Shown here: positions 45,664 through 56,739 of the stretch, in pieces
How the letters are laid out: the number at the start of each line of letters is the position of its first letter
Position numbering within the stretch: position 1 is the stretch's first letter
Source: Ilex aquifolium
Lineage: Eukaryota > Streptophyta > Magnoliopsida > Aquifoliales > Aquifoliaceae
Direction: 5' to 3'
Length of the DNA: 64,000 nt
Assembly (NCBI GenBank): GCA_951799425.1
Contig: OX637407.1
Span: forward strand, 26,719,691 to 26,783,690
Position numbers and translations under genes: made by a program
The notes under the pieces: model-generated
The model's database searches: none
What the model was told of the DNA's origin: nothing
Seen by the model: the letters and a program-made list of their open reading frames with translations, nothing else

Positions 45664-46058
45664 TGACCCTGTTTGGTATGTGTTTCAAGAAATATTATTC
45701 AAAAACTGTTTTTGATAAGAGTTTTATAAAAGTGTGTTTTGGTATTTTTTGTATCGTAAAACTTATTTTGTTACGTGATTCCAAAAACAGTTCTACAAAA
45801 TATAAAACAATAAAAATTTTTTGGACAATAACCCACAAAACAATAAAAACAAAAATGTGGTGATAATGTTTTTTAAATACTGAAAATATTGTTTTCACAA
45901 ATACACAAAATAGTCCTAAATTGTTTTCTAAAATTACTCATTTTTTGTTCTTAGTTTTCAAAAACCCAAAAATAAAAAATAGGTGGACAAATAGATTTTC
46001 TTCTAGAAACTATTTTCGAAAATAAAAAAATAGTTTCTAAAATGTAAACCAAACATGA
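45664..46058. mobile_element. MITE-like element with imperfect inverted ends
   Basis: CCTGTTTGGTATGTGTTTC on the left mirrors GAAAC...TTTACC on the right (right end reverse complement CATGTTTGGTTTACATTTTA). TTTTCAAAAA and TAGAAACTATTTTCG words occur on both strands inside. No clear target duplication. The open frames on both strands at 45.66-45.90 kb are mirror artefacts of the inverted repeat. Confidence 0.45.
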
Positions 46059-46933
46059 CTACATGTGTTTTTGGGATCTAATGAGCATCTTTAGTATTTT
46101 TTTCATTTTTAAGTTTGATTATGTCAATTTCATTTTAAGTTTCATTATTTCAAAGTTTTATAAAGTAAATTTTTTTTTTTTATAAATTGTAGAAAATTAC
46201 TAACGTCCCTTGATATTTTTATAAATAAAATTGTCAGTATTTCATTACTATCATAGAACCTCTTATGTTCAAACATAATGTCAAATAGACCTCTCTAATG
46301 GTCGAAAAAATAAGCGTAATTTAAATTTTTAACCATATATTTTCTACTGATTGATATAATTTATAAAATAGAATTTTCGTGATAGCATTAAATTATTATT
46401 ATAATAGTGTTATCTATGCTAAAAAATACTATTAATAAAGAGAGAGGAAGAATCTTGTGTCCTAATGAAAGGAGCATCTAAAAAGTTTCATCGATTGTGA
46501 CAAAGCGAGACTAATCGATTGTGAGAGAGCATCGAGTGCTTTACTTGAAACAACGAGTGAACAAATGGACCGTGTCAGGTGGGCCGGGATTTTTTTAAGT
46601 CGCGAGCTGTATCGAAAAAATAAAAATGTATTGCAAAACAGTGAACACACTTTTTTCAAATACATCGCATGTGTTACAAAAATAAATCTAATTTATGTAA
46701 TGATTAGGATATGAGCAAACTAACCATAACACAACTTGTGCTTAAAAGTACAATAAAATATAAAAGTTGAGCGTAAAAAAATCGATACTATTATATAAAA
46801 TAATAATTTTTATTTTTTTAATTAAATAATTTAAAATTAATTTCTATCTATTTTTTCGAAAAAAAAAATTAATTTTTTTTCAAAACATATGACAAGCCAT
46901 TGAGCTTCGTCCACTCCACTTCTACTGCCAGAG
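46059..46933. promoter_or_regulatory. upstream region of the mTERF gene
   Basis: AT-rich DNA leading to the mTERF start codon. The last 30 bases before the ATG (CCACTCCACTTCTACTGCCAG) are pyrimidine-rich like a short leader. No single clear TATA box was chosen because many AT runs qualify. Confidence 0.3.
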
Positions 46934-47896
46934 ATGATAATCCGACTGCAAGTCCTCTTCCAACCATTAAACCCCAGCTCCTACCTCACTCCCCCTTCAA
47001 AACCCACAAAAAACCCTAACCCTAACCCTAACCCTAAGTTTAACCCCATCCACAAACCCAAATCTCATAAACCTCTCAAAAATGGCCTCACCAGCACCAG
47101 CACCAGCAGCTCGCCGCCACAACCCACCACGGATTGCGGCCTCAGGTTCCATGAAAAACTCCTCTACCTCGAAACCCTTAAAGTCAATCCCACAAAAGCC
47201 CTTGCCAAAAACCCATATTTCCGGTCTACCCCACTCTCCTCCCTCAAATCCGTCGAAAACTGCCTGTCCTCAATGGGAATAGAACGCTCCGCCTTCGGCC
47301 GCATCTTCGACATGCACCCCCAACTCCTCACCTCCGACCCCTACACCGACCTCTACCCCATTTTCGATTTTCTGCTTAATGATGTTCATATCCCCTTCCC
47401 TGATATCCGAAAATCAATAATTCGATGCCCCAGACTCTTAATTTGCGATGTAGAAGATCAACTGAGACCCGCATTGTGCTTTTTGAGAAAATTAGGGTTT
47501 GAGGGCCCGAATGCTCTCAATTGTCAAACCACAGTGCTGTTGGTTTCTAGTGTGGAGGGTACTTTGATGCCCAAATTGGATTATTTAATGAGTTTGGGGT
47601 TGGGGTATGAGGAAGTGGTGAATATGGTGTTGAGGTCACCGGGGTTGTTAACGTTTAGTATAGAGAATAATTACAGACCCAAAGTGGTGTATTTTTTGAA
47701 TGAGATGAATGGGGATATAAGGGAATTGAAGAGGTTTCCACAATATTTTTCCTTTAGTTTGGAGGGTAAGATTAAGCCACGACATTGCCTTTTGGCTGAG
47801 CATGGGTTTTGGCTTCCATTAAAGGATATGTTGAAGGTTAGTGATGGAGAGTTTAATGCCAGGCTGATTGAGATGCAGCTGCGGTTAGCTGGATGA
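46934..47896 (+). CDS. mTERF-family protein, probably plastid-targeted
   Basis: Plant mTERF proteins bind organellar nucleic acid and help transcription termination, splicing or ribosome maturation. This intronless gene encodes 320 residues. The first 55 or so are rich in Pro, Asn, Lys, Ser and Thr and poor in acidic residues, as in a plastid transit peptide. The rest is a run of about 30-residue mTERF helical repeats with the typical Pro at repeat starts: [30 protein letters not shown] and [10 protein letters not shown]. The C-terminal part ([30 protein letters not shown]) resembles the chloroplast MTEF1-type subgroup as I recall it. The transit-peptide region contains telomere-like CCCTAA repeats coding for Asn-Pro. 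The frame is intact. Confidence 0.9.
   Translation: MIIRLQVLFQPLNPSSYLTPPSKPTKNPNPNPNPKFNPIHKPKSHKPLKNGLTSTSTSSSPPQPTTDCGLRFHEKLLYLETLKVNPTKALAKNPYFRSTPLSSLKSVENCLSSMGIERSAFGRIFDMHPQLLTSDPYTDLYPIFDFLLNDVHIPFPDIRKSIIRCPRLLICDVEDQLRPALCFLRKLGFEGPNALNCQTTVLLVSSVEGTLMPKLDYLMSLGLGYEEVVNMVLRSPGLLTFSIENNYRPKVVYFLNEMNGDIRELKRFPQYFSFSLEGKIKPRHCLLAEHGFWLPLKDMLKVSDGEFNARLIEMQLRLAG
47011..47037 (+). repeat. telomere-like CCCTAA repeat inside the mTERF coding sequence
   Basis: Four CCCTAA units in a row (AAACCCTAACCCTAACCCTA and on) encode [18 protein letters not shown] is the plant telo-box. The unit here is 6 bp, not the 7-bp plant telomere unit, so it keeps the reading frame. Confidence 0.85.
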
Positions 47897-50800
47897 GACT
47901 TAGTTGTAGTAAGTTGCTCATTCTTCATCATATTGCATATTTAAATTGGTTATTATATGTGCAAATTTTTAGCCAAAGTGTTGATTGTTCTCATGTATGT
48001 GGCATAATGTAAAATATACATTGTTTTGCAATATAAGATTGTGTAAATTTGTCTGATACAATGGACTGACAAAAAAATTAGTGGGGTGGTCTATTATATG
48101 CCACACGCATCATATCAGCAAGCAACAGTCTTGTTAACTTCGTACGTGGCTTTTTCAGGGCCACCAGACTATATAAAAATCAATGCAAAAAAAGTATTCA
48201 AGCAAAATATCAGTTGTCGCCTTCATAAATACTCTACCTTTCTAAAATAGCATTTATCTACTTTTAGGATTGGGAGGCAGAGGAATATCTGCCAAATTGG
48301 AGGCCTGATCAGTGGTTAGTGATGTTCGAGCACTGGTAGTGGTAAATTAGTGGTCTAAGACCATTGAGACTAGTGGAATCTGGGTAAGGATTGAGGGAGA
48401 TTGTTTCATCATAGTTAGGAAGGGTGACTAGCCCCATCATCTCTCTTATCTATAGTGGATGACTATATTTATTCTTATTCAACCGCTGGTGCTGGGTCTT
48501 TCTCTATTGCTTTCTCCTTTCCTTTAAATATTATTTAGATGGAAAGAAGCCTAGTATATAATGATTTCCATGTACATGGTGTGTAGAATTTCTGTCATTA
48601 CGAATGTGACAGTTCAAATGCAAACCTATTAATTACTTATTGCTTTCAATTTTCCATATTTTGTCTTGAGAAGAAATGGCATCCTAAATTCAAAGCTTAG
48701 GCATGCCATTGTTAGATTGTCCAATTCACCAGAGAAAAAAGTCCATCTTCTAGGATTCTAGAACACCACCTCACCTGATGATTCTACAATTATGTTTGAA
48801 CAATTTTCTAAGTGACGTAATCTCTTTTAAATTGTAATATTTAGCAGAGGAAGATTTCATTAGGCAATCATACCTTACCTTCCCATAAAACCCTCACTAT
48901 GTTATATAGTAATCAACAATTAAAATGAAAGACAAAATGAATCACTTGTCTTGAGCACTACAGAGAAATCGTTTTCAGGGCCATTTGTCTTTGTTTTGGC
49001 AACAAAAACTGATACAAATTAGGAATTTTTAGCTTTGGTATTTTGCCCGCGCAAGAACGTTGGACAGAGTCCAAGTTTGTGCTTTAGTAAGCCCAAGGTA
49101 AATCAGAAACCTTGTATTTTCTTGCAATCTGAATAAGAAAACAGAGCAACCCTATAGCTTATGATTTCGTTTACTTTTTAGTTTCACCCAAGGATTCATT
49201 TGCAACAAGTATCCAATCAAACTTTATCATGCCAAACAAAAATAGAAAATGTCCATAAGAAGTGTCACTTGATCCATGAACTATTAATTATGTCAATATC
49301 ATCCATAGAGTTTCCAATACGTGAGAGTGATGTCATGCAGGTAACGATGATGACATCAACAGGGCTTTTGCAGTAGGAAAGGATGAGTGGTAATTATGAC
49401 TTGCAATTAGTCAACCTGGAATAGATTTAACTTCCATGTAGTGAGCTACATCTTTTTAGTTTTGGCCGACCAAAAAGGATAAACCCTGTTTCAAAGTGCT
49501 GAAATTTCATTGCACTTAGTGGTGATATGGTTGACTTCAGCTCTCTGACTACGTTTACGTGTCAAGGGCATATTTACACATCCATGAAAATCAAGAAGAA
49601 AAACTGATTTGAACTTTCAATGCTTTGTGCACTGACTCTGGCTCAATTCCCTCCCCATGTGGGACTGAGGCAATTGTTCATTACCAGTGTTGTTTGTGTT
49701 TAAAACATCTCCACTAGAGTGTTGTAAGAAGTATTATTGATGCCCTCTATTCTGCTCTGATTTGGCTCAATTTCACATAGGATATTTTTCTGATTCGCAC
49801 TCAATCTATAAACCTTAGTCGTTGAGGTGGAGGACTAGGCAGTTTAGCTTAGCATGGAGCCCATTAACAAGGCCCTCCTAGGGTAGCACCTTAACTCTAC
49901 CTGGAGATCTGAACTAATTTGGAAACTGGGTTTTTGGAAATCTAATACTATTAGGAAACTAGGGTTTTTGAAAAACTGATCCACTAACGCTTTATAGTGA
50001 ACTTATGCTATTGTAATTCGCCTGTGGATGTAACATTCGATTAGAACCATGTAGTCTCGTGTGTCCAGTGTGTTTCTGTTTCTGTTTGTTATTATTTTGT
50101 GACCTCGTGTACAACAATAAGTTTGAAAAGAATTAAGGAGTATTAGAGGCGATGAAGCAGGGGAACATATTATAAATCCAAACTTATGGGAATTTCTTGA
50201 TCATTCTTATATATTTTAGGCTTAGTTACATTATATGTTCATTCTTATATATTTTAGGCTTAGTTACATTATATGTTCGAAAATAGTTCCTACTGCATTT
50301 TTCTTTGCTGGTTTTTGAGAGAAGAAACATACGTTATATCTGATACTAGAAACTGATCTACAGGATATTAGAAATCATCTTCCACAGAACGTGGCTTCCA
50401 TTTGCAACTTGTCACAGCGTACACCACAGAAAAAAAGTTCAAAGAATTATGGTCATCTCATTATCTGCAAAATGTTAACAAAACACCATGTTCAGTTAAC
50501 AAGCAAAACACATTGAATTCAATTCAGTCGTTTCACCAATCTCCATCATACATGTTCCCCCAATATCTCATACATAGTATCTTCCACTAACATACTGACT
50601 TCAGATTCAGGATAAGAACAGAATAGTGCAGTAGCAATAACATATTTTCTGCCACCTTCCATTTTCATTGTTGGGATCTACTTTTTCATGCCGGTTTTTG
50701 ACTTGATACATGTCTCATGAAGTGCTCCATCAAATTCACTGCCAAGACCTTCACTAAAAGTGGGAAAGTCTCCAAAAAGACATCACATATCTATCAAGCT

Positions 50801-51020
50801 CCATTGAATAATAGCAGTACCTGGACCATGCATATTGCCTTTTTACTAAAGCCACAAAGGCACCATAAAGCAGACCATATGCATTTTTCATGGAGGGGAA
50901 GGGGGACAAAGTTAGGCAACCCTCCATAACAATGTTTCTTTCCACCTTTTTGGCTTCATTGAAATGATACGTGTGTGTTTCAACAACCCACACATCAAAA
51001 AAGTGTCTGTAAAGAAGATG
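47897..51020. other. mTERF 3' region and gene-free DNA
   Basis: I see no gene. The first few hundred bases are the mTERF 3' region. There is a short perfect duplication at about 50,196-50,276 (TCATTCTTATATATTTTAGG plus following bases, twice in tandem). Short frames near 50.4-50.99 kb show no family similarity. Confidence 0.45.
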
Positions 51021-51021
51021 T

Positions 51022-51028
51022 TATAAAT
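51022..51028 (+). promoter_or_regulatory. probable TATA box of the PSY-like gene
   Basis: TATAAAT lies 68 bp upstream of the ATG at 51096, a plausible distance for a short leader. Confidence 0.45.
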
Positions 51029-51095
51029 TGAGTGCTGGCCTTGAGAGAAGGGACATATGTTAAGCCTATGAATGACTTACAAACTGTAACACAAA

Positions 51096-51576
51096 ATGCC
51101 AGCCAATCTTCTTCATCTGCTTGTGATTTTTGTGGCTTTCTCTCATATAATCTTCTTGAATGCTGACCCAACATTAAGTAAATTTTCCTTTCTTATCTAT
51201 TTCAAAAGTGGCTGACCTTGTTCTGTTCTTATTCTTGCCTAAGCGTTACTTCTTTCTTGTATTTACAGGGGCTAGGCGTCTGTTGCATGAAGGTGAAGAT
51301 AGTTATTCATCTGGAAATACCCACAAGGTGCATTTCACAACCATGAAAACCACAGTGAATAATATGAAATGGGCTTGACTTTAGATCCAAAAAGAAGTGA
51401 CACATATACAGCTAACGCATTGATATTTTTCCTTCATCGTTTTTCAGATAATGGTGGTAGAAGCTTTGGAAGAAGGGCTTATCAATGGCAGGATGGATTT
51501 GGAGAACCATCTTAATGACTATCCAGGCTATGGAGCAAACAACCGTCATACTCCAAAGCCGCCAGAGAGAGACTAA
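51096..51576 (+). CDS. PSY-like tyrosine-sulfated peptide precursor, 89 residues, three exons
   Basis: PSY peptides are secreted, tyrosine-sulfated signals that promote cell expansion and stress-growth balance through leucine-rich-repeat receptors. Exons 51096-51177, 51269-51327 and 51448-51576 join in phase with GT-AG introns of 91 and 120 bp. Residues 1-24 are a signal peptide (LLHLLVIFVAFSHIIFLNA). The middle is charged. The C-terminus has DYPGYGANNRHTPKPPERD. The spacing Asp-Tyr-x4-Ala-Asn-x2-His-x-Pro (residues 71-83) matches the PSY1 core, with acidic residues before Tyr72 as sulfation needs. A basic Arg-Arg pair at 30-31 could be a processing site. A TATA box (51,022) and AATAAA (51,838) frame the gene. 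The name rests on the motif alone; the gene model rests on phase, splice sites and signal peptide. Confidence 0.75.
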
Positions 51577-51837
51577 GATATAGCTATACTATATATCCTT
51601 AGTAGTGGCTGGTAGCTCTGGTATTGTACACAAGAACAGTTCTAAAATTTGCTGCTTTTGTCCGACCTTTTCTTCAAGTTGTTGGGGGAAAGGGAGACAA
51701 GCACTAATCTTAGGATTGCTGCTAAAAAGATGAAGTGACTTAATATGTTATATTGGCTTGTGTTATGATAATACCTAGTATAATCATGATACCTCATATG
51801 GTGTATATGATAAGCAGCTCTAGTTATTCTGGTTTGC

Positions 51838-51843
51838 AATAAA
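51838..51843 (+). terminator. poly(A) signal of the PSY-like gene
   Basis: AATAAA lies 262 bp after the stop codon, followed by T-rich DNA, a plausible cleavage region. Confidence 0.45.
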
Positions 51844-52223
51844 GAAGTATTACTGAACTCTTTTTTGTTTTCTTTCTTTATTTCTACCTGTTAATCAGAT
51901 TATGATGTGTTGTCGGTTACAATTTACAGACCTACTATTTCCATTACCCCTAACACCCTTTTTTCTGCTTCTTATACTTCATCTTGTCATGAAATATATT
52001 GGCATATAGAGATTCAAATAATATCTTTTTTCTAGATACCTAAATATTGCTCAATACTCTTGTTAAAATGGAATGTAATACAGAAGGACTTGTGGTTGTG
52101 ACCAAACATCTTCTGTAGATATGCAAAGGTTGCCATGAGAATGCTGAAGGATGACTTGGATTTTCTCTTGTGCCCTTAAATTGATCTTCTCTTAGTAAGA
52201 ACATCTAGAGTAGTCAAGATGCA

Positions 52224-52226
<3 letters not shown>

Positions 52227-52258
<32 letters not shown>
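52227..52258. repeat. AG microsatellite
   Basis: About 16 uninterrupted AG units. Confidence 0.9.
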
Positions 52259-52261
<3 letters not shown>

Positions 52262-52429
52262 TATTTTGGCTATCAACCATTGATCACAATGACCCAGTTC
52301 AGACAACTGCTGTGATTACGATTTGAAACAAATAGGTCGTTAATCTAAACTCAAGTTACAATTGTTTTTACAATTAGTAATTACCAAAGGCACTATGTAA
52401 AACAGTTATCAATTTTTTTAGAAAGGTGC

Positions 52430-52745
52430 TTAAAGGTAGGTCTGTAAATCGTGTTGGGTCATACAGATTTATGTCGAGGTATTAATAAGTTCATGTTAAA
52501 AAACATTTCACTCATACTGAGTTCATTTACCAATTCATGTCTAACAAATCATGTTATATTGGGTTCGCATAACTAGTATTTAAACAAGTGGTGTCGTGTA
52601 TTTCTTTTAATATGTTTCACCCATACTCAATTCATTTATTAGTCGTGTTGTATCGTGTCGGATCCACTCATTTATGAAACGAATAACTTAAAAAATATTT
52701 AAATTCTCTAATTTCGTGTCATATTACCAGATCTCATATTTTGAC
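52430..52745 (+). repeat. dispersed repeat, copy 1
   Basis: It shares word order with 56,355-56,706: AAAAAACA(T/C)TTCAC, AA(A/T)TTCATTTA, CTAACAAAT(C/T)(A/G)TGTTATAT, GTGTATTTCTTTTAAT-like, GAAAC/GAAATG then TAACTTAAAAAA and CTCTAAT. The TCGTGTC-rich content suggests a decayed MITE or other transposon end. Confidence 0.5.
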
Positions 52746-54810
52746 AACCCTAAGTAAAAGCTTTTGTGCAACTAATACATGATGGGTCCACCAAAATAGT
52801 ACCAGATAACAAACATTGTTTCTGCTTTTTTGAAGAAAATGAGCACCATGTACTTGGATCCCATTATACAAATCATTATGCAATACAGTCAACTTTTTTT
52901 TTTTTTTTCTCATAAAAAGATTTGGGCATCCAAGGCACTGGGATTTCTTCAATCTAATCATGAGTGTTAAAAAAAGGAAAATGTCTGGGGAACCACCTAA
53001 ACCCTCCACAACATGAAAAGCATAGACACTTAAATAGAGACCTAACAGTGGAGGAAGTGGAGCTGAGGTGTCAACCACTTAAATTCCAATTACTAGCATT
53101 GATTGAATATGATTCCTCATTCAATACTCTAGTCTTTTCCATTTTTCTCATAGCAAATTATCATCTGTTCCCCCACAGACCTATCTGTTTCCTTGGCTGC
53201 TGTTCACTAGGACTTTGTTTTAGTAAGTACTTCCACCTAAAATAGTTTGGGTTATTATATTTGAGCCACAAAAGTTTGTAGTAGAGGTCGAAGTATACAG
53301 ATGAATCGTTACAATTGATGTCACTAACAAAATGATTTACATGTTGAATTAAGCTGGCACAACATATCAAGTCTAACGTTTACAAAGATAAACCTTCTTC
53401 GTATGTTTACCTATTCCTTCGGGTTGTGATGGATTTGTTGTGATTGCCTTGATTTATGTTGTTAGTTTATAGATAAGCAAGTAATTATCGCCGTCTTTTG
53501 GGTGTTTCTTAGACTAGGAGGCAAATGTAGTACTGCTCTCGCTAAAAGTTTGTGTCGAGTGGTCTTAGAGCGTGTATTAGTTATGATGTACATCTTATCA
53601 TTCTTTCGAAATAAAACTTTTTACCTATCGGGAAAAAAAAAATGTATCAAGTCTATTCTCATAGTGAAGAGTATATAATCATCAAATGGAAAGAGTGAAT
53701 ACCAAAAGGACATGAAAGATTGATCCAAGGGAATGTAGATGATGTGCTACAAATCTCAAATTGTGGTTGGTAAACAGAAATCTTCACCTTCTTTGATATT
53801 CATCTGAACAACTATAATTGCTAAAGAGACTTGCTTTCTAATGTTGTCATTCATGTCGACTTGCAGGCCATTTTGAGGAAGTAGTCTGCATTCAATGGAC
53901 CTTTTACATCTAAAATGGCTTATGTATTACGTTGAATCAACACAAACTAAGGAGAAAATTGTGCTATAATTGTAAGTCATGAGCTAATTATTTGACTAAA
54001 ATTTCCTGTTCAATGCCCCAACAGAGTTGAAGTGTCGAGTTCAGTCGAACTGTCCCTTAAATTGTAAGAAGCACCATTAGATCAAAATTGGAGTTCAGGG
54101 TCACATAATCAACTACCAAGATCCTCAAGTCGTGTGGAGTGAACAGACCATAGATATTAGCATCTTCCAAGATAACTTTACAGCCAAATTGAAACAGTTT
54201 TTTTTTTTTTTTTTTAACAATTTTCCTAAGACTCTGCGTAGTTTCTTTCTAAACAACCTTATGATCCTTGTCATGGCTGCAAATAGAGCTTTCAAAAGCT
54301 CAACCGAAATTGCCAGGGATCAGCAAGTTCAAGTTTGTATCTAACACCTGATTGTCTTGAACATTATCGACTCTTTAGTTATAGTATGGTAGTTTACAAA
54401 AAGAATACGCAATCTTCAAGTTTGTATCTAACACCTGATTGTCATGAGCTAAGATGTGATTTTGTGTTCTGTACATGGAAGATAATCTATTTGTTTGTAA
54501 AAAGAAGGGGTTTCAATAAATTTTTCTATTTACTAGTAAGATTTCAGCGTATGACAGCAGTTTTCTTAATCGACACATTCCATTACTGAAACTTTTGAAA
54601 TGAACAACACTAGACAAACTAGAGTTGGTCCATTATTTCTTAGATTAAATTGCTTGATTTCATCCTGTTCTGAGGAGAGATATTAGCACTGCAGAACTCA
54701 TGGCATGCTCTTGGATGTTGGACTAAAACACAGAGATGACACACCTGCATTAACATAGTAACTTTAGTCTTTTCCTTCATGCCCATTCTGTTTCAGTCTC
54801 TCAAAACTAT

Positions 54811-55179
54811 TCACTGAAGTGACATATTGCTCACGTCCTTTTCAGTAGGCATTCGTGTTTTATCTGTAAAATTGCAGGCATAAATTTCAACTATGCTTTG
54901 GAGGAATGGTGGCAAGTTCTTTTTTGTTTTGCTTTTCCAGATTCCTGAGGCCACATTCTGCTCATCTCCTTTCCATGCTGTTGGATGTGTAAGATTTCCA
55001 CCAAAGGGGTCCTTTGAAGAATAATAATAATTGACGAGGCGACTTTTTTTAGATGCCTTATGATTCACTGGACCTTCTGCTACTGACCTAAATATACCAA
55101 GGGGGTCATTTGGCATCATTCTAGATTCTCCTTTACCTGTTATGTGACATATTAAAGCAAGAAAAGGAGCTCCAAGCAC
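54811..55179 (-). other. open frame of unknown origin
   Basis: A 122-residue minus-strand frame without low-complexity bias starts at a non-ATG codon, so it would have to be an exon. It reads in part PNDPLGIFRSVAEGPVNHK, KSRLVNYYYSSKDPFGG and NLTHPTAWKGDEQN. I tried joining it to the open frame at 55,265-55,462 through the GT at 55,281 and the AG at 55,185, but the phases do not agree. It may be a terminal exon of an unrecognised gene, a fragment, or chance. I do not recognise the protein. Confidence 0.3.
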
Positions 55180-56354
55180 AACAGCTGGTTAAAGAGAGAG
55201 GTATTTCAAGAACTCTTAATTTTGTTTTTCCCAAATATTTGGACCACCAATTATAAAACTCTTATCAATAATAAAGTATGACCTTGCCACTAAGGAATAA
55301 CAAAGCACAAAAGAACCATTCACAGCACACACGCCACGCGCCTTCTTTGGACCAAGACTCCTTAGAGGTAGGGTCGAGGCACAAGAGGATGTACCGGGCC
55401 AACCATGACCCTTTTTTATGCATATGTCTTTCAACTGCCGCCAAATCTCCTCGTTCAGTCATGTGTGCTCCAAGCTGCTACAGGCTTTCTATCCAAATCA
55501 GCTACTACAGCTAAATGAAACCAAAAGCAAAGCTAAAAACCTGAATTCCTAGCTACTATACATCTAAGTTGTAGCATTATTGAATAGTTTCAGCCAAGAA
55601 ACCCACTGCTTGTTTGATCACCACATAGATTTTTCTAATGATCGGAATTTTATCCAATGGAAAGATGAAGGTGAATCGATTAACTTGAATGTAAAATTTG
55701 ACTCTAAACGTTCCAGTTAACTGCATGTTTTATAGTCATTACTAGTGTCCTGCTCACTCAGTTTCTCTAATGAAATACTCAGTGTATCCTATCTTTCTCA
55801 CTTTTAATCCTTTGAAATTGTTTATGAATGCAGCATAACCAGCTAAATGTATGGCACTGAGATGACAATACTTTGGAGATCAATCATTGGATTTTGATTC
55901 CAGTTCCAGAGGTTGGACTTTTGTCAACGACCGAGAAATCCAAAGATTTATCTGATCTAACTGACTTTTACAATTTTATTGTTGGTCATTGTTGCCTTCC
56001 TTTTTCTTTTTTCTTCTCTTTATTAATAGCTTATCTTGGTCCATTTTTTTGTTTTTCCCTCAGTTCAGCTTGGACCAGGATTACAAATAAAAAAAAGCTA
56101 TCCTTCCCTTTGGAATATGTTTTTATTGGACCTTTATGCAAGAGTAGTCCCTTTAATTGCTTTCCTCCCCCCATTTTCTTTGTTTTTCCTCTGATCCTTT
56201 TACATTGCCATAAGGTATACAGCTATAAAGCATGGACGCCAAAGAAACTTTAGTAAATATATGCATATTGAAAGATGAGGTATATTTTCAATAATCTCTC
56301 CCCCCCCTCTCTCTCATGCACGCGTGCACACATAGCGTGCATGACCTTATACAA
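55180..56354. other. DNA without a supportable gene
   Basis: Frames at 55.2-55.5 kb (both strands) and 55,873-56,253 (+) lack family similarity. A C-rich/CT run lies at 56,299-56,315. Confidence 0.35.
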
Positions 56355-56706
56355 TAGGCCTGTCAATTTTGTGAGGTGAGCCGATCTTGTACAATAGGTG
56401 GTATGTCAGGTGTTTATCAATCTTGACTGGTTGATGTCGAGTTTTAGAAGTTTTCGTGTCAAAAAACACTTCACCAATACCAAATTCATTTATTAATTTT
56501 TGTTTAACAAATTGTGTTATATCGAGTTCATGTCATGTATAATTCTTGTATAAACGAATCATATCGTATATTTCTTTTGATTGACTTCACTCATAATCAA
56601 TTAATTTATTAATCATGTTGTGTTAGATCCATTCGTTTACGAAATGGGTAACTTAAAAAAATACTCAAACCCTCTAATTCGTGTTGTTTTAACGAGTTAT
56701 ATTATA
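56355..56706 (+). repeat. dispersed repeat, copy 2 (broken by the second Helitron)
   Basis: It matches the repeat at 52,430-52,745 in word order. It ends where the second Helitron begins (A at 56,706), so the element appears to have inserted into or beside it. Confidence 0.5.
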
Positions 56707-56717
56707 CTAGTAATTGC

Positions 56718-56735
56718 CCGTGCCTGAAGGCACGG
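56718..56735 (-). other. 3' hairpin of the second Helitron
   Basis: A perfect 7-bp stem (CCGTGCC/GGCACGG) with a 4-base loop lies seven bases from the terminal CTAG. The same sequence in decayed form occurs at 18,191-18,224. Confidence 0.8.
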
Positions 56736-56739
56736 CGTA

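Larger units (their letters stand above)
51850..54800. other. gene-free DNA with dispersed repeats
   Basis: No supportable gene. It contains an AG microsatellite (52,227-52,258) and a dispersed repeat at 52,430-52,745, listed separately. A near-perfect duplicate of AAGTTTGTATCTAACACCTG occurs at 54,328 and 54,417. Confidence 0.45.

Noticed and set aside
45663..45898. Two opposite-strand frames of similar length
   Set aside because: They arise from an inverted-repeat MITE; neither has a domain.
55265..55462. Minus-strand frame beginning MTERGDLAAVERH as first exon of the 54,811-55,179 frame
   Set aside because: Joining through the only good donor and acceptor gives mismatched phases; no supportable gene model.
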